Below are positions 1-7,645 of a DNA stretch of 49,341 bases, piece by piece (the first letter of the stretch is position 1; each line of letters starts with the position of its first letter). The stretch is from assembly GCF_001954275.1 (NCBI RefSeq), contig NZ_MBEU01000036.1:1-49341 (forward strand), given 5' to 3'. A model generated the notes under the pieces. It had not been told where the DNA came from. It saw only the letters and a list, made by a program, of their open reading frames with translations, and searched no databases. Source of the DNA: Mycobacterium sp. IS-836 (lineage in GTDB: Bacteria; Actinomycetota; Actinomycetes; Mycobacteriales; Mycobacteriaceae). A program made the translations under genes and the position numbers.

Positions 1-64
1 CGGGCGCGTCGGCGGCATCCACGCCCGCGCCCACCATCGCGGCCTGGTGGCAGACCAGGTCGAC
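1..64 (-). pseudogene. Inverted N-terminal fragment of galE3 at the contig edge
   Basis: Read on the minus strand, these bases give VDLVCHQAAMVGAGVDAADA, which is the N-terminal H-x-A-A region of an extended short-chain dehydrogenase/epimerase (the part following the Rossmann beta-4 strand). From base 65 the plus strand reads the later part of what looks like the same epimerase. The switch falls at a palindromic GTCGAC at 59-64. The stretch that should lie between them, including the catalytic YxxxK, is missing. I infer a fold-back or ligation chimera at the end of an assembled contig rather than a biological gene. Confidence 0.7.
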
Positions 65-571
65 ACCGCGCAGGAGCATTACGCGCTGGCGTGGTCGGAG
101 TCGACGGGCGGCTCGGTCGTCGCATTGCGCTACCACAACGTCTACGGCCCCGGCATGCCGCGCGACACCCCCTACTCCGGAGTGGCGGCGATCTTTCGTT
201 CATCGCTGGAAAAGGGTGAGCCCCCAAGGGTTTTCGAGGACGGTGGCCAGATGCGCGACTTCGTCCACGTCGACGACGTGGCCGCCGCCAACGTGGCGGC
301 GGCGTCGGTTTCGGCCGGCGGCTCCGGCTTCACCGCGGTGAATGTCTGCTCGGGACAGCCGATTTCGATCCTGGAGGTCGCCACGGCACTGTGCGATGCG
401 CGCAGGGATTCTGGTGGTTCGGTCAACCCGGTGATCACCGGGCAGTACCGCAGCGGCGACGTGCGCCACATCGTCGCGGATCCCAGCCGGGCCGCCGAGG
501 TGCTGGGATTCCGTGCGGCCGTCCACCCGCGCGACGGGCTGCGCGAATTCGCGTTCGCTCCACTGCGCTAG
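65..571 (+). CDS. galE3: UDP-glucose 4-epimerase family protein, 3' part (GalE3-like)
   Basis: This is the C-terminal 168 residues of an NAD-dependent extended SDR epimerase, of the type interconverting UDP-glucose and UDP-galactose or related nucleotide sugars in the cytoplasm. The reading frame is open from TAQEHYALAW. It contains RYHNVYGPGMPRDTPYSG, a substrate-domain signature, and RDFVHVDDVAAA, typical of the epimerase C-terminal region. The N-terminal Rossmann motif GxxGxxG and the catalytic YxxxK are not in the window, so the gene is 5'-truncated at the contig edge. It corresponds to Rv0536 by sequence and position. Its stop overlaps that of the convergent downstream gene (CTAG at 568-571). 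The family is clear; the exact substrate is not. Confidence 0.85.
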   Translation, partial: TAQEHYALAWSESTGGSVVALRYHNVYGPGMPRDTPYSGVAAIFRSSLEKGEPPRVFEDGGQMRDFVHVDDVAAANVAAASVSAGGSGFTAVNVCSGQPISILEVATALCDARRDSGGSVNPVITGQYRSGDVRHIVADPSRAAEVLGFRAAVHPRDGLREFAFAPLR

Positions 572-2262
572 CGACCGGCCGGCGGCCGGAAGATCTTGGG
601 TTTCGGGACGGGGATCTGGCGGGTGCCGGAGTCGTCGCCGCGGAAGATCCGGGGCGCGTCGGACCCGCCGCCCACCCGCACGCGCGTCGTCGGTGCGGCC
701 GATGGCGGCGGCGCGCCGGCCGGGATGCGGGTGGTCGCCGCGGCCGGAATGCGGGTGGTCCCCGCCTCCTCCTGCGGACCCGGCTGAGCCCCGGCGGCAC
801 GCGTGTGCGCCGCGCGGGGCTTCTTGCGTCGCAGTCGCCGGCCGGTGAGCTGACCCGTGACGATCGCGGCGGCCAGGATGCACAGGGCCAGCCCGCACAG
901 CGCCACGTCGAAGGTGCTGGTGATCTGCTGGGCGAGATTATTTCCGTAGACCGGGTTTTGCGCGGCGGAGTTCGGAATCTCCTCGAACCGCGGGGCCAGC
1001 ACGACGCCGACCACCACCCGCGAAATGCTCAGCGCGGCAACGAGTCCGCACAGCGACGAGATCAGCCGCGCGGACACTGCGTCATTGGCCAGGTTGACGC
1101 GCAGCCAGATCGCGAGGGCGGCGGTGGCCAGATCGAACCCCGCCAGCACGATGCTGTCGTATCGCGAGTACGGGTAGTTCAGCGCCACCCCGACGAACAG
1201 GTCGGTGAACCGCATCGCCATGGATCCCACGCACCACACGACGATCAGCAGCAAGCCATTTCGGGCCGCCGCGCGCCAGGCGTTTTCCTGGGTCGTCGAC
1301 AGCGTGCGGTCGCCGAACAGCGCCCGAGGCGCAAAGATCGCGGCGGCCGCCGCCCACGCAAGGTAGCCCTCGAACCCAACCCCGGCCGTCGACGTGTTCT
1401 GCGCGATGCCGTGGAACGCGTCGATGTCGCGACCGACGGGGAGGCTCCACACAACGAGCCCGGCGACGAGTGTCGACGCGCCGAGCGCGACGGTGGCCAG
1501 CCGGGAAGCCTTGGTGCTGCGAAGAAGCCACCGCGACGCGACGAGCACGGCGACCAGCGCCACCACGCCGTACACCACCGCCGTCGCGATGACCGAGATG
1601 TTCTGCTTGCCGAAGCCGCCCGATCCACCGGTCACGGCGTACTTGATCCGCCAGTACAGGTTGAACGCAAAACTCAGCACCGCCAGTACCAGGGACGCAT
1701 AACCGATGATCCGCGCGGAGCGCTGCCACCCGGCGAACTTCTCGTCGTCGGCGGCGGCACCGGTGATCGCCGGTTGCGCGCACAGCAACGAGCCGGCGAT
1801 GCCGAACCATGCGCCCGGTCCGACGCCGCCGGGCACGGTGACGGTGCCGCCGAATCGGACGGTCTCGACCGCGTCGAAGGCGACGAAGGCGAGCACCAGC
1901 AGCACGTAGGGGACGTTGAGCCAGAGACGGATTCGGTTGGCCGCCGCGGCTTTGAATTGCGGGCTGGCCGACCGCCAGGCGCCGGCCGCGACGAGCGAGA
2001 TCAGGGACAGCAACGTCACCGCGAACAGCACCGCGAACGGGATCCGGCTGCTGCCGGGGATCGCCAGGCCGGAGTACAGATTCCACGGCAGCACCAGCGC
2101 GATGACCAACAAGGCGGCGGTGATCAGGTCGGCGACGACGTTTCGGCGCCGCCTCGGCCGCTGCGCCGCGCGTGGAGCCTGACCGGGTGGGTCGACGGCG
2201 GCCAGTCGCTGCGTTTGGTCGCTGATCGGGCCGGTGGGCGCGTCGTCGCTGCTCTGGCTCAC
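568..2262 (-). CDS. Polytopic membrane protein with disordered tails (Rv0537c-like)
   Basis: A 564-residue integral membrane protein of unknown function. It starts at GTG 2262, with a purine-rich GGGGGGA just upstream; an in-frame codon at 2328 would add 22 residues lacking family character. A hydrophilic Arg-rich N-terminus is followed by about ten or more hydrophobic segments (first one around ITAALLVIALVLPWNLYSGL). The last ~85 residues are hydrophilic, with repeated TR(I/V)P units (TTRIPA, TTRVRV, TRQIP), probably a disordered cytoplasmic tail. It lies between galE3 and the Rv0538-like genes exactly as Rv0537c does. I see no enzyme motif. Transport or cell-envelope work is possible but not shown. 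Confidence 0.85.
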   Translation of the reverse strand: MSQSSDDAPTGPISDQTQRLAAVDPPGQAPRAAQRPRRRRNVVADLITAALLVIALVLPWNLYSGLAIPGSSRIPFAVLFAVTLLSLISLVAAGAWRSASPQFKAAAANRIRLWLNVPYVLLVLAFVAFDAVETVRFGGTVTVPGGVGPGAWFGIAGSLLCAQPAITGAAADDEKFAGWQRSARIIGYASLVLAVLSFAFNLYWRIKYAVTGGSGGFGKQNISVIATAVVYGVVALVAVLVASRWLLRSTKASRLATVALGASTLVAGLVVWSLPVGRDIDAFHGIAQNTSTAGVGFEGYLAWAAAAAIFAPRALFGDRTLSTTQENAWRAAARNGLLLIVVWCVGSMAMRFTDLFVGVALNYPYSRYDSIVLAGFDLATAALAIWLRVNLANDAVSARLISSLCGLVAALSISRVVVGVVLAPRFEEIPNSAAQNPVYGNNLAQQITSTFDVALCGLALCILAAAIVTGQLTGRRLRRKKPRAAHTRAAGAQPGPQEEAGTTRIPAAATTRIPAGAPPPSAAPTTRVRVGGGSDAPRIFRGDDSGTRQIPVPKPKIFRPPAGR

Positions 2263-2575
2263 GGTTCCCCCCGGGTATCGAGGACGGTTGCTGGCGGCGC
2301 CGCTTCGGTTGGGTGGCGAGGGAACCACCTGCCCGGCCGACTGCGTTGCTTACTTGGAAACATAATCCCCGTTCGGACGACGCGGCAGTGGCTGCGATGA
2401 GAACGTGCGATTCCGCGGATGTTGTTCCGCGGAGACGTTCCCGCGGTTTGGGAACGGTTACGCTGCGCTCATAGGCGGACGCTGTCGCCCGAATGACTGT
2501 TACTGCCGACGGTATCGCAGTGTAGTGATGCAGGGACATGCTGGTTGCGGGGTGGCCAGCCGAAGGAGAGTCGGG
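2263..2575. promoter_or_regulatory. Divergent intergenic region with a 5' leader duplicated before both Rv0538-like genes
   Basis: This 313-bp gap separates the divergent Rv0537c-like gene and the first Rv0538-like gene, so both promoters should lie here. The segment from about 2486 to the start codon is clearly related to 4338-4427 before the second paralogue. Shared words include AATGACTGTT, CGCAGTGTA, GGACATGCTGGTTG and the SD-containing AGCCGAAGGAG. Conservation of non-coding sequence upstream of both copies says the duplication included the 5' region, and that some of it (promoter or leader) may be under selection. I could not place a convincing -35/-10 pair. I see nothing recognisable in 2263-2485. 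Confidence 0.5.
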
Positions 2576-4255
2576 ATGGACGTCGTTTTGGGGGTCGCGG
2601 TCACCGGCCCTGTTGCCCACTTGGCGCTTGTCGGGCAGGGCGCCCAGGGTGCCGACGTGATCGACCAATCCGAGGTCGAGCTGGCTGGCAACCCGGTCGG
2701 GACGCTGACCGAGACCGTGGTCGGTACGAATCGGCTGTTGGCCGAACAGAACCACCGGCTGACCGCCACGCGGCTTTGCTGGACGGACCACCCCCAGGCT
2801 GACCGGTTGCGGCAGGCGCTCGAAGATTCCGGGGTCCACGACGTCGCGGTGCTGTCCGAATCGCAGGCGGTCACCGCGCTGATGCGCGCGGCGGGACGGT
2901 TCGGTCCCGCGCTGGTGGTCGGCGACGAGGCGGCGACCCTATTGGGCCCCGCGGTGGGAGACGAGAGTGCGCCGCCCACCCTGCTGGCCAGCGCACCGCT
3001 GGCCGGCGACTCGGGCGATCAAGCCACGGGCACACTCGACACGTTGATGGCCAGGCTCGCCGACCAGCCGGGCGCCGCGGGCGACCTCTACCTCGTGGGC
3101 GCGTCGTCCGACCTCAACACCGTCGCAAACCAGATTCGCGAGACGTCGACGATGCGGGTGCAGATCCCAGACGACCCCACCTTCGCGCTTGCCCGCGGCG
3201 CGGCATTGGCCGCCGTGCCGGGGGCGCTGTTGGCGGCCGGAGACGCAACCGCGATGGCGCCGGCGGCGGGGCTGACGGGAGACGAGACGGCCTATTCGCC
3301 CGTGACCGGGCGCACCGGAGACGAGACCGCCTTCGCGCCCGCGGCCGAGCCGGCCGCCGAGGATCAACAGCTGGCGTATTCGATGGCCGACGAGGGCGAG
3401 CCGCTCGCGGCCGACGACTTCGGCGACGAGTACGGCGAGTTCGACGGTGACGAGGCCGAGACGGGGCCATTGCCGTTGAGCAGGCGGTCGGTGGTGCTCG
3501 GCAATGCGGTCATCGCGTTCGCCGTCGTCGGATTCGCGTCGTTGGCGGTCGCGGTGGCGGTCGCCGTCCGGCCGACCGCGAGCGCGCAGCCGGTGGTCGG
3601 GCACCAGAACGCCGCCCCGGGCAAGTTCATGCCGCTGCTGCCGACGCAACAGCAGGCGCCGGTTCCGCCGCCCCCGCCCGATCAGCCCAATGCCGGATTC
3701 CAGGGCGGCGTCGTTCCGGACTCCAACGGCTACATTCCCCCGCAGTTGATGTCCGGCGGGGCGCCGGCCGCCCCGGTCAATCCCGCGCCGGGCGTTCCGG
3801 GTTTCGTGCCGAACCCGAACCCGTATGTGCCGATCCCGATCCCGATCATCGTTCCGTACCCGCCGTTGGGGCCGACTACGACGACGACCACGACGACGCT
3901 GACGACGACCACCACGACAACCACGTCGCTGGGTCCCTCGACCACGACCACGACGCCGACGACGACTACGACGCAGCCGACGACGACCACCACGCAGCCG
4001 ACGACAACTACGACGCAGCCGACCACGACCACCACGCCGCCGACGACGACGAAGCAGCAGCAGGTTGTGACGACGACACCGCCGACCTCGACGGTGCAGC
4101 AGACAGTTCCGACTCAGACAATTCCGACGCAGACCATTCCGACTCAGACAATTCCGACGCAGACCATTCCGAAGCAGCCGCTCACCCCGCAGCAGCCGGT
4201 CACCCCACAGCAACCGGTGACCCCGAAGGCGCCCATTTTCACGCCCCACCACTGA
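2576..4255 (+). CDS. Membrane-anchored protein: degenerate Hsp70/actin-like domain plus Thr-rich extracellular tail (Rv0538-like, copy 1)
   Basis: 559 residues from ATG 2576, with AAGGAG 7 bases upstream. Residues 1-225 look like a degenerate actin/Hsp70-type nucleotide-binding fold. [11 protein letters not shown] sits where phosphate loop 1 would be, SESQAVTALM resembles the Hsp70 NEPTAAALAYG segment, and DLYLVGASSDL then [14 protein letters not shown] resemble the Hsp70 LVGGSSRIP and ALGAA motifs. An acidic linker (225-300) precedes one membrane helix (about 304-328). The rest is proline-rich, then long threonine runs (TTTTTQP repeats), IPTQT repeats and PQQPVTP. The tail should be outside the membrane, and Thr/Pro runs in mycobacteria are typical O-mannosylation substrates. 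M. tuberculosis has one such gene, Rv0538. The ATPase-fold reading is inference. Confidence 0.8.
   Translation: MDVVLGVAVTGPVAHLALVGQGAQGADVIDQSEVELAGNPVGTLTETVVGTNRLLAEQNHRLTATRLCWTDHPQADRLRQALEDSGVHDVAVLSESQAVTALMRAAGRFGPALVVGDEAATLLGPAVGDESAPPTLLASAPLAGDSGDQATGTLDTLMARLADQPGAAGDLYLVGASSDLNTVANQIRETSTMRVQIPDDPTFALARGAALAAVPGALLAAGDATAMAPAAGLTGDETAYSPVTGRTGDETAFAPAAEPAAEDQQLAYSMADEGEPLAADDFGDEYGEFDGDEAETGPLPLSRRSVVLGNAVIAFAVVGFASLAVAVAVAVRPTASAQPVVGHQNAAPGKFMPLLPTQQQAPVPPPPPDQPNAGFQGGVVPDSNGYIPPQLMSGGAPAAPVNPAPGVPGFVPNPNPYVPIPIPIIVPYPPLGPTTTTTTTTLTTTTTTTTSLGPSTTTTTPTTTTTQPTTTTTQPTTTTTQPTTTTTPPTTTKQQQVVTTTPPTSTVQQTVPTQTIPTQTIPTQTIPTQTIPKQPLTPQQPVTPQQPVTPKAPIFTPHH
3874..4053 (+). repeat. Threonine-codon low-complexity tract (ACG/ACC triplets)
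   Basis: Near-continuous ACN triplets encode runs of 4-8 threonines broken by Leu, Ser-Leu-Gly-Pro, Pro or Gln-Pro, including three consecutive Gln-Pro-Thr(5) units. It lies inside the extracellular tail of the first Rv0538-like gene. Such tracts are prone to replication slippage and to assembly error. Confidence 0.85.
4106..4165 (+). repeat. Four 15-bp tandem units encoding (I/V)PTQT
   Basis: Four consecutive 15-base units encode VPTQT, IPTQT, IPTQT, IPTQT, followed by a partial IPKQ. Codon choice alternates between ACT-CAG-ACA and ACG-CAG-ACC, so the underlying duplicated unit appears to be 30 bp. It sits in the tail of the first Rv0538-like protein. Confidence 0.85.
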
Positions 4256-4427
4256 CACGTGGTCCTGGCGGTTTGCTGCGGTTGGTGGCGTCTCGAGCGG
4301 TTCGCTGACCCGGCTGCGCAGCCCGGCAAATATTCTTTGCCCAAATGACTGTTCTTGCCGGCAATAACGCAGTGTAATGATCCCAGGACATGCTGGTTGA
4401 AGGTTAGCCAGCCGAAGGAGCGTCGGG

Positions 4428-6206
4428 ATGGACGTCGTCTTGGGGGTCGCGGTCGCAGGTCCCGTCGCCCGCATGGCCCTTGTCGGGTCGGGCGCACCGG
4501 GATCTGCCGTGCTCGACCAATCCGTCTTCGACATCGCCGACCACCCGATCGACACCCTGACCCGGAGCGTGGTCGGAACGGATCGGCTGCTGGCCGACGA
4601 GGACCACCGCCTGGTCGCGACCCGGGTGTGCTGGCCGGACGCCCCGAAGGCCGACGATCTGCGCCGGGCACTCGAAGACTCGGGTCTCCACAACGTTGCC
4701 GTGCTGTCGGAGTCGGAGGCGGTGACGGCGTTGATGCGGGCGGCCGGGCGGGCCGGCGGTGTGCTCGTCGTTGACGACGACACGGCGACGCTGTCGCTGG
4801 TGGGTGCGGACGGCGACGGTGCAGAGCCGACCATGCTGGCCAGGCAGCCCCTCGGCGGTGCTGATGCCACCGCCGCGTTGAACACGATGATGGACACCCT
4901 CGGCGGCCAGCCCGGGACGCCGCAGGACGTCTACCTCGTCGGCGCGTCGTCGAACCTCATCGGGGTTGCCGACCAGCTTCGCGACGCCTCAACCGTGCGA
5001 GTGGAGATTCCCGAAGACCCCACATTCGCACTCGCCCGCGGCGCGGCGCTGGCAGCCGGGTTGGCGCCCACGACGCCGGTCACACCGGGAGCGGCGACCT
5101 CGATAGCTCCCGTGACCGGGCTCGGTGGAGACGAGACCGCCTTCGCGCCCGCGGCCGAGCCGGCGGCCGCGGACCAGCAGCTGGCTTACTCGATGTCCGA
5201 CGAGGGCGACGCCCTCGGGGCCGACGAGTTCGACGACGAGTACGACGACGAGTACGACGACTTTGACGACGACCCCGCCGCGACCGTCCGGATACCGCTG
5301 AGCGGACGGTCGGTGCTGCTCGGCAATGCGGTCATCGCGTTCGCCGTCATCGGATTCGCGTCGCTGGCCGTCGCGGTTGCGGTCGCCGTTCGGCCGACCG
5401 CGAGTGCGGCGCCGCTGGTGGGGATCCAGAATGCTGCCCCCGGGAAGTTCATGCCACTGTTACCGACGCAGCAGCAGGCGCCGGTTCCGCCACCCCCGCC
5501 CGATCAGCCCAACGCGGGTTTCCAGGGTGGCGTCGTTCCGGACTCCAAGGGCTACATTCCGCCGCAGTTGGTGTCGCGCGGCGGCGACAGTCCCGCTCGG
5601 GTAGTCCAGGTCAACCCGGCACCGATTGCTCCGGTCAACCCGGCGCCGGTAGCGCCCGTCAACCCGGCGCCGGCAGCACCGGGCCTTCCAGGCTTTGTGC
5701 CCAACCCGAACCCGCTTATTCCCATTCCGATCATCATTCCGTTGCCGGTGCAACAGGCACCGCCAAACTTGCCGCCGGGGGTGCCGCCGCCGGTGGTGGT
5801 GCCACTGCCGCCGGTAGCTCCGCAGCCGCCCGTGGTGCCGCAGCAGCCCGTGGTGCCGAAACCGGTTGTGCCACAGCAGCCCGTGGTGCCGCAACAGCCG
5901 GTGGTCCCGCAGCAACCGGTGGTGCCACAGCAGCCGGTGGTCCCGAAGCCGGTGGTGCCGCAGCAGCCGGTGGTCCCGAAACCGGTTGTGCCGCAGCAAC
6001 CTGTGGTCCCGCAGCAGCCGGTGGTCCCGCAGCAGCCGGTCGTCCCGAAACCGGTTGTGCCACAGCAGCCCGTGGTCCCACAGCAGCCGGTAGTCCCACA
6101 GCAGCCGGTGGTCCCGAAGCCGGTGCTGCCGCAGCAGCCACTGGTGCCGCAGCAGCCATTGGTGCCGCAGCAGCCGCTGGTGCCGCAGCAGCCACGCCGC
6201 TACTAA
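4428..6206 (+). CDS. Membrane-anchored protein: degenerate Hsp70/actin-like domain plus Pro/Gln/Val repeat tail (Rv0538-like, copy 2)
   Basis: 592 residues from ATG 4428, preceded by the same AAGGAG leader as the first copy. It is a tandem paralogue. The N-terminal domain (1-215, [20 protein letters not shown] ... [10 protein letters not shown] ... [14 protein letters not shown]), the acidic linker ([14 protein letters not shown]) and the single membrane helix (about 295-320) are closely similar, and so is the juxtamembrane proline segment ([20 protein letters not shown]). The tails then diverge: here NPAP(V/I)APV repeats and about 25 [11 protein letters not shown] units replace the threonine runs of copy 1. 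The strongly conserved cytosolic and membrane parts with unrelated tails suggest one shared intracellular role and two different envelope-facing parts. Function is unknown. Confidence 0.8.
   Translation: MDVVLGVAVAGPVARMALVGSGAPGSAVLDQSVFDIADHPIDTLTRSVVGTDRLLADEDHRLVATRVCWPDAPKADDLRRALEDSGLHNVAVLSESEAVTALMRAAGRAGGVLVVDDDTATLSLVGADGDGAEPTMLARQPLGGADATAALNTMMDTLGGQPGTPQDVYLVGASSNLIGVADQLRDASTVRVEIPEDPTFALARGAALAAGLAPTTPVTPGAATSIAPVTGLGGDETAFAPAAEPAAADQQLAYSMSDEGDALGADEFDDEYDDEYDDFDDDPAATVRIPLSGRSVLLGNAVIAFAVIGFASLAVAVAVAVRPTASAAPLVGIQNAAPGKFMPLLPTQQQAPVPPPPPDQPNAGFQGGVVPDSKGYIPPQLVSRGGDSPARVVQVNPAPIAPVNPAPVAPVNPAPAAPGLPGFVPNPNPLIPIPIIIPLPVQQAPPNLPPGVPPPVVVPLPPVAPQPPVVPQQPVVPKPVVPQQPVVPQQPVVPQQPVVPQQPVVPKPVVPQQPVVPKPVVPQQPVVPQQPVVPQQPVVPKPVVPQQPVVPQQPVVPQQPVVPKPVLPQQPLVPQQPLVPQQPLVPQQPRRY
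5830..6200 (+). repeat. Tandem 15/18-bp repeats encoding VVPQQP and VVPKP
   Basis: Two unit types, GTGGTGCCGCAGCAGCCG-like (VVPQQP) and the 15-bp GTCCCGAAGCCGGTG-like (VVPKP), alternate irregularly over about 370 bp. The last units change Val to Leu (LVPQQP). The coding frame is kept throughout. Unit number probably varies between strains. Confidence 0.85.
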
Positions 6207-6256
6207 GGGCCCGCCGCGGCATACCGAATCCCGCCGTCGGGCTATTGTCGGCAGCC

Positions 6257-6910
6257 ATGCCCGAGGCTGTGACGGTGGTGCTGCCCTGCCTGAACGAGGA
6301 GGAGTCGCTGCCGGCGGTGCTGGCGGCGATCCCCGCCGGCTATCGGGCGCTGGTGGTCGACAACAACAGCACCGATGACACCGCCGCGGTCGCGGGCCGG
6401 CACGGCGCCGAGGTGGTCGTCGAGCCGCGGCCCGGGTACGGCTCGGCGGTGCACGCGGGCGTCGTCGCCGCGACCACGCCGATCGTGGCGGTCATCGACG
6501 CCGACGGCTCCATGGATCCCGGTGACTTGCCGCGGCTCGTCGCCGCGCTCGAAGACGGTGCCGACCTGGTGATAGGCCGGCGCCGACCCGTGCCGGGGTT
6601 GCATTGGCCGTGGGTCGCCCGGGTGGGCACCGTGGTGATGAGCTGGCGGCTGCGCACCCGGCACGGCCTGCCGGTGCACGACATCGCGCCGATGCGGGTC
6701 GCGCGGCGGGAGGCGCTGCTGAACCTGGGCGTCGCCGACCGGCGCTCGGGGTATCCGCTCGAACTGCTGGTGCGAGCGGCGGCCGCCGGCTGGCGGGTGG
6801 TGGAACTCGACGTCAGCTATGGCCCCCGGACGGGCGGCAAGTCGAAGGTCAGTGGTTCGCTGCGGGGCAGCATCACCGCGATCGTGGACTTCTGGAAGGT
6901 GATTTCGTGA
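6257..6910 (+). CDS. Family 2 glycosyltransferase (dolichyl/polyprenyl-phosphate sugar synthase-like, Rv0539-like)
   Basis: 217 residues from ATG 6257 (a TTG at 6245 is possible). GT2 GT-A fold: VVLPCLNEEESLPAVL at the N-terminus, VVDNNSTDDT for nucleotide binding, and VIDADGSMDPGDLPRL holding the metal-binding DxD-type aspartates. It is short and has no C-terminal membrane helices, like soluble polyprenyl-phosphate mannose/glucose synthases that move a sugar from a nucleotide donor to a lipid phosphate at the inner membrane face. It is the counterpart of Rv0539. The stop overlaps the next start by 4 bases (GTGA), so the two are likely translated together. Acceptor and sugar are not decided by sequence. 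Confidence 0.85.
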   Translation: MPEAVTVVLPCLNEEESLPAVLAAIPAGYRALVVDNNSTDDTAAVAGRHGAEVVVEPRPGYGSAVHAGVVAATTPIVAVIDADGSMDPGDLPRLVAALEDGADLVIGRRRPVPGLHWPWVARVGTVVMSWRLRTRHGLPVHDIAPMRVARREALLNLGVADRRSGYPLELLVRAAAAGWRVVELDVSYGPRTGGKSKVSGSLRGSITAIVDFWKVIS

Positions 6911-7572
6911 GCGGCTTGCCGGTGACCTTGCTGGTGGTCGCCAAGGCTCCGGAACCCGGCCGGGCCAAGACCCGGCTGGCCGCGACCGTCGGCGACGAGG
7001 TCGCCGCCGACATAGCCGCCGCCGCGCTGCTGGACACACTGGACGCAGTGGCCGCCGCGCCCGTGGCGGCGCGGGTGGTGGCGCTCACCGGCGATCTGGG
7101 CGACGCCGTCGGCGCCGCCGACATCCGGCAACGGCTCGCGTCGTTCACGGTGATCGGGCAGCGCGGCGACGGCTTCGCCGACCGGCTTGCCAACGCACAC
7201 GCCGACGCGGGCCTCGAGGGATATCCGGTGCTGCAGATCGGGATGGACACCCCGCAAGTAACCGCCGACCTGTTGACCGGCTGCGCGCAGCAGCTGGTCG
7301 AGTCGCCGGCCGTGCTCGGGCCGGCGCGCGACGGGGGATGGTGGGTGCTGGGTGTGCGCGCGCCGGCGATGGCCGAATGCCTGCGCGACGTCCCGATGTC
7401 TCAACCCGACACCGGAGAGCTCACGGCGAAAGCTTTGCGGGACAACGGTATTGACGTCACATTGCTGCAACGGCTGGCCGACTTCGACGTCGTCGCCGAC
7501 ATCGCCGCGGTCCGGGATGGGTGCGGGCCGGCCAGTCGGTTCGCCCGCGTCACCCGCGCAGCCGGACTCTAG
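6907..7572 (+). CDS. DUF2064 / TIGR04282-type GT-A glycosyltransferase-like protein (Rv0540-like)
   Basis: 221 residues from GTG 6907, overlapping the preceding gene by 4 bases. The N-terminal LLVVAKAPEPGRAKTRLA is the nucleotide-sugar or nucleotide-triphosphate binding signature of the DUF2064 family (GT-A fold, related to cofactor guanylyl/nucleotidyl-transferases). QIGMDTPQVTADLL and LGPARDGGWWVLGV supply the conserved Asp and DGGWW motif. In other bacteria the family neighbours GT2 enzymes, as it does here. Its reaction has not been established in mycobacteria to my knowledge; processing of the sugar donor for the coupled GT2 gene is a guess. Matches Rv0540 by place and length. Confidence 0.85.
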   Translation: MSGLPVTLLVVAKAPEPGRAKTRLAATVGDEVAADIAAAALLDTLDAVAAAPVAARVVALTGDLGDAVGAADIRQRLASFTVIGQRGDGFADRLANAHADAGLEGYPVLQIGMDTPQVTADLLTGCAQQLVESPAVLGPARDGGWWVLGVRAPAMAECLRDVPMSQPDTGELTAKALRDNGIDVTLLQRLADFDVVADIAAVRDGCGPASRFARVTRAAGL

Positions 7573-7645
7573 GACCGGTCGGGTGTGCGCCCTGGGCGGC
7601 CAGTGTGCGTCCAGGACGCCATCGACGTACACGCGGCAAGCGAGT

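Noticed and set aside
391..2400. Long open frame on the plus strand opposite the Rv0537c-like gene
   Set aside because: Arg/Gly-rich with no family character; it is the mirror frame of a real minus-strand membrane protein, common in high-GC DNA.
3874..4053. Regular repeats considered as a CRISPR array
   Set aside because: Units are codon triplets in frame without unique spacers; this is a threonine-rich protein tail.
2939..4897. Long minus-strand open frame opposite the Rv0538-like genes
   Set aside because: Composed of Arg-rich low complexity produced by the reverse complement of threonine and proline codons; the plus-strand genes have SD sites and recognisable domains.
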